DNA of 64,000 nt from Desulfobulbus propionicus (GTDB lineage Bacteria; Desulfobacterota; Desulfobulbia; Desulfobulbales; Desulfobulbaceae): assembly GCA_002748735.1 (NCBI GenBank), contig PDTC01000014.1:1-64000 (forward strand), in the 5' to 3' direction. This document shows positions 62,332 to 64,000 of the stretch, piece after piece; position 1 is the first letter of the stretch; every line of letters begins with the position of its first letter. The notes below the pieces were generated by a model. That model ran no database searches. It saw only the letters and a program-made list of their open reading frames with translations, and was not told where the DNA came from. Made by a program: the position numbers and the translations under genes.

Positions 62332-64000
62332 TCAGTCATGTCCACCGCCCAGCAGTAAGAGAAGGGGAGGAGTATACGGCCTGTGTCCAGTCTGTTGTCG
62401 GCCGTCTCTTAGGAAGTTAGCTCTGGCCGTCGGCCAGGGGAGCAGGTTTTCCGCCGAACCCGGTACCGTGTAGATGAAAAAGCCGGCACCAAAGGTCTGG
62501 ACGAGAATTTCCAGGGTGCCGTTGCCGTTGGTATCCATGACCGTTGGCGCTGCCGGCGCCCCCTTGCCGTTACCATTTGTCCCCTGGACCGGCAGCTCCA
62601 GGTCAAACAGCAGTTGTCCCTGGTTGTTAAGAATAACCAGATAGCCGCTGGCCAGGGTACTGTGCTTGTGGGGTAGCCCATAGGTGGTGAAGATCAGCTC
62701 TACCTGATTGTCCTTGTTGAGGTCGGCTACTGCCACTTCAGAGGCGTACATCAGGCTGCGGCCGTGGCGGAAGTTATAACGCCAGCGTCGCTGTCCCTGG
62801 GCAGAGGTGCAGTAGAGGTAGCCGTCATGGGCGGCGTAAAGGATCTCTGGGCTGCCGTTGCCGTTGATGTCGGTGATGGTTGGGGCGGGCGGGTTTCTCG
62901 GCGGGTACCAGGTCAGGCCATCACGGCTCAGAGGATAGCCGGAGGAGGGTAGATTTTCCCAGCCGGGCAGACGCCGACCTGAGCGTGCACCATTGCCGTA
63001 GTCGCCTTCCAAAACCATGATGGAATGGTGTTTGGTGTCATAGGGGACATCCTTTTCGACGTTGGCCACTGCCACCACTTCGTTTTTACCGTCACCGTTG
63101 AGGTCGGCAACCGAGGGAGGAGATGCGGTCCACTGCATCCATTTATTGTGGTTGGGATGGGGCCAGGGTCCCGTGTGCAGATGGTAGTGGTTGTGCTCCA
63201 CCGAGGCATCGAACCAGCGGATGAACTGTCCCCAGTTCATCCGATAGCCGTAGTATTCGAAGGTTCGGTTGATGAAATAGGGTGAGGCCAGTTTGCTGAC
63301 CCCGGTGTGTTCAAAAACGTTAATCTGATGGTAGTCGCTGGTGACGACAATTTCCAGTTCAGGGTCGTCATCCAGGTCACCGATGCCGACGTTGAGGCCG
63401 TAGCAGCCATAGCCGTGATTGCCCACTCCGTTTGCATCGGCGTCGTTTCCCGGACCGCTGGCGGTGTTGTAGCGGGGCCAGGCCTGAAAACTCAACCCGG
63501 GCGGCTGATAGAGTGATCCGTTGGCGGTAAAGGTGAAGACTTGAGCCCCGTCAGGTTCGGTCTGGGTGGTGGTGGCGACGATCTCTACCGTGCCGTTCTG
63601 GTCCAGATCTCCGGCGGCCAGACCTCGAACCTCAGGGCACTGCCCGGCAGAGCATACAGAAACCGGCCAACCACTTTTGGCCTGCAGCCGCCCTGACCGC
63701 CACTCATAGGCGACAACCTCGTCATCGCAGCCAGCGACGATCTCAAAGATACCGTCCCCTTCAAGGTCAGCGACCACAGCCGGGGCATAGACCCGGCTGT
63801 CCAGAGAGACATGGTCCAGTTCATTGCCCTGACCATCCCAGACATAGATGGAGTAGAAGGTCCCGATGATTTTCCTGCTACCGGTGCCCAGGTCATGGAC
63901 CATTGGCGAACCAAACCAGGCCGTGCCAGTCCACTGAATCCGTTTGATAGGGACCGGGCGTTGTACCGGCACAACGTTAGCAGAGACAGGCCAGCACAGA
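62332..64000 (-). CDS. FG-GAP/VCBS repeat exported protein, start outside window
   Basis: The frame is open to the right edge (LCWPVSANVVPVQRP before the first usable start codon at 63972), so the N terminus and probable signal peptide lie outside. The visible 550 or so residues contain at least six FG-GAP-like units with Ca-binding acidic loops: VADLEGDGIFEIVAG, AAGDLDQNGTVEIVA, IGDLDDDPELEIVV, VADLNGDGKNEVVAVA, ITDINGNGSPEILYAA and VADLNKDNQVELIFTTYG. The array is predicted to fold as an integrin-alpha-type propeller on the cell surface or outside. The protein ends PLLLLLGGGHD, a hydrophobic run after a Pro. No enzyme domain is seen. Confidence 0.82.
   Translation of the reverse strand, partial: LCWPVSANVVPVQRPVPIKRIQWTGTAWFGSPMVHDLGTGSRKIIGTFYSIYVWDGQGNELDHVSLDSRVYAPAVVADLEGDGIFEIVAGCDDEVVAYEWRSGRLQAKSGWPVSVCSAGQCPEVRGLAAGDLDQNGTVEIVATTTQTEPDGAQVFTFTANGSLYQPPGLSFQAWPRYNTASGPGNDADANGVGNHGYGCYGLNVGIGDLDDDPELEIVVTSDYHQINVFEHTGVSKLASPYFINRTFEYYGYRMNWGQFIRWFDASVEHNHYHLHTGPWPHPNHNKWMQWTASPPSVADLNGDGKNEVVAVANVEKDVPYDTKHHSIMVLEGDYGNGARSGRRLPGWENLPSSGYPLSRDGLTWYPPRNPPAPTITDINGNGSPEILYAAHDGYLYCTSAQGQRRWRYNFRHGRSLMYASEVAVADLNKDNQVELIFTTYGLPHKHSTLASGYLVILNNQGQLLFDLELPVQGTNGNGKGAPAAPTVMDTNGNGTLEILVQTFGAGFFIYTVPGSAENLLPWPTARANFLRDGRQQTGHRPYTPPLLLLLGGGHD

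Overview
The window looks like chromosome from an anaerobic deltaproteobacterium (Desulfobacterota), most like the Desulfobulbales. This is inferred from gene content: a complete rnfCDGEAB cluster with apbE, a tungsten-type aldehyde:ferredoxin oxidoreductase with a polyferredoxin partner, GTP-type PEP carboxykinase, a split glutamate synthase carrying ferredoxin domains, a DHH-CBS protein, and tandem tatA genes. No rRNA or tRNA gene was seen. Protein names rest on motifs read by eye; no database search was possible.

Layout. 0-1.9 kb: the end of an exported CARDB-domain protein and a frameshifted IS1595-type transposase relic. 1.9-8.1 kb: a sigma-54 enhancer-binding regulator divergent from a small membrane protein and a 1347-residue MFS/acyltransferase/ACP/acyl-ligase fusion. 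A palindrome and a near-consensus sigma-54 promoter lie between them. 8.5-17.8 kb: a dihydroorotate-dehydrogenase-like gene, rnfCDGEAB, apbE and a lytic transglycosylase. RnfA carries a long exported N-terminal extension, and RnfE lacks one cysteine expected to bind the intramembrane Fe-S cluster. 17.9-23.4 kb (minus strand): pckG and an operon of ferredoxin subunit, AOR and glycerate kinase, pointing to ferredoxin-linked aldehyde oxidation feeding glycolysis/gluconeogenesis. 23.8-29.5 kb: radA, and a minus-strand operon rsmB - hypothetical - M24 peptidase - hypothetical - pyrF.

29.6-33.75 kb is an AT-rich island of small plus-strand genes (AraC/GyrI, ClbS-like, zinc ribbon, GyrI-like, DUF6653-like, P-loop kinase). 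Five attC-like palindromes separate or follow them, so it reads as an integron cassette array without an integrase (CALIN).

33.8-50.8 kb: housekeeping genes, including a lone solute-binding protein, DHH-CBS, HIT, helicase, typA, topoisomerase III, rsfS, gpmI, thrC, a purine phosphorylase/MTA-SAH deaminase pair and two tatA genes. Just after typA is a 53-codon membrane ORF with one in-frame TGA in a C-x-x-TGA context, followed by a good SECIS-like hairpin: a candidate small selenoprotein or a broken gene. 51-56.2 kb: a three-gene split glutamate synthase. 56.2-64 kb: an exported protein of 14 tandem propeller-type repeats, a class A PBP, mutL and the start-truncated gene of an FG-GAP repeat protein.

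How the parts join. AOR-type oxidation and other catabolism reduce ferredoxin. Rnf can exchange ferredoxin electrons with NAD and the ion gradient, and the ferredoxin-bearing glutamate synthase may draw on the same pool. ApbE, carrying a Tat signal, would flavinylate RnfG/RnfD, and TatA proteins are encoded in the same window.
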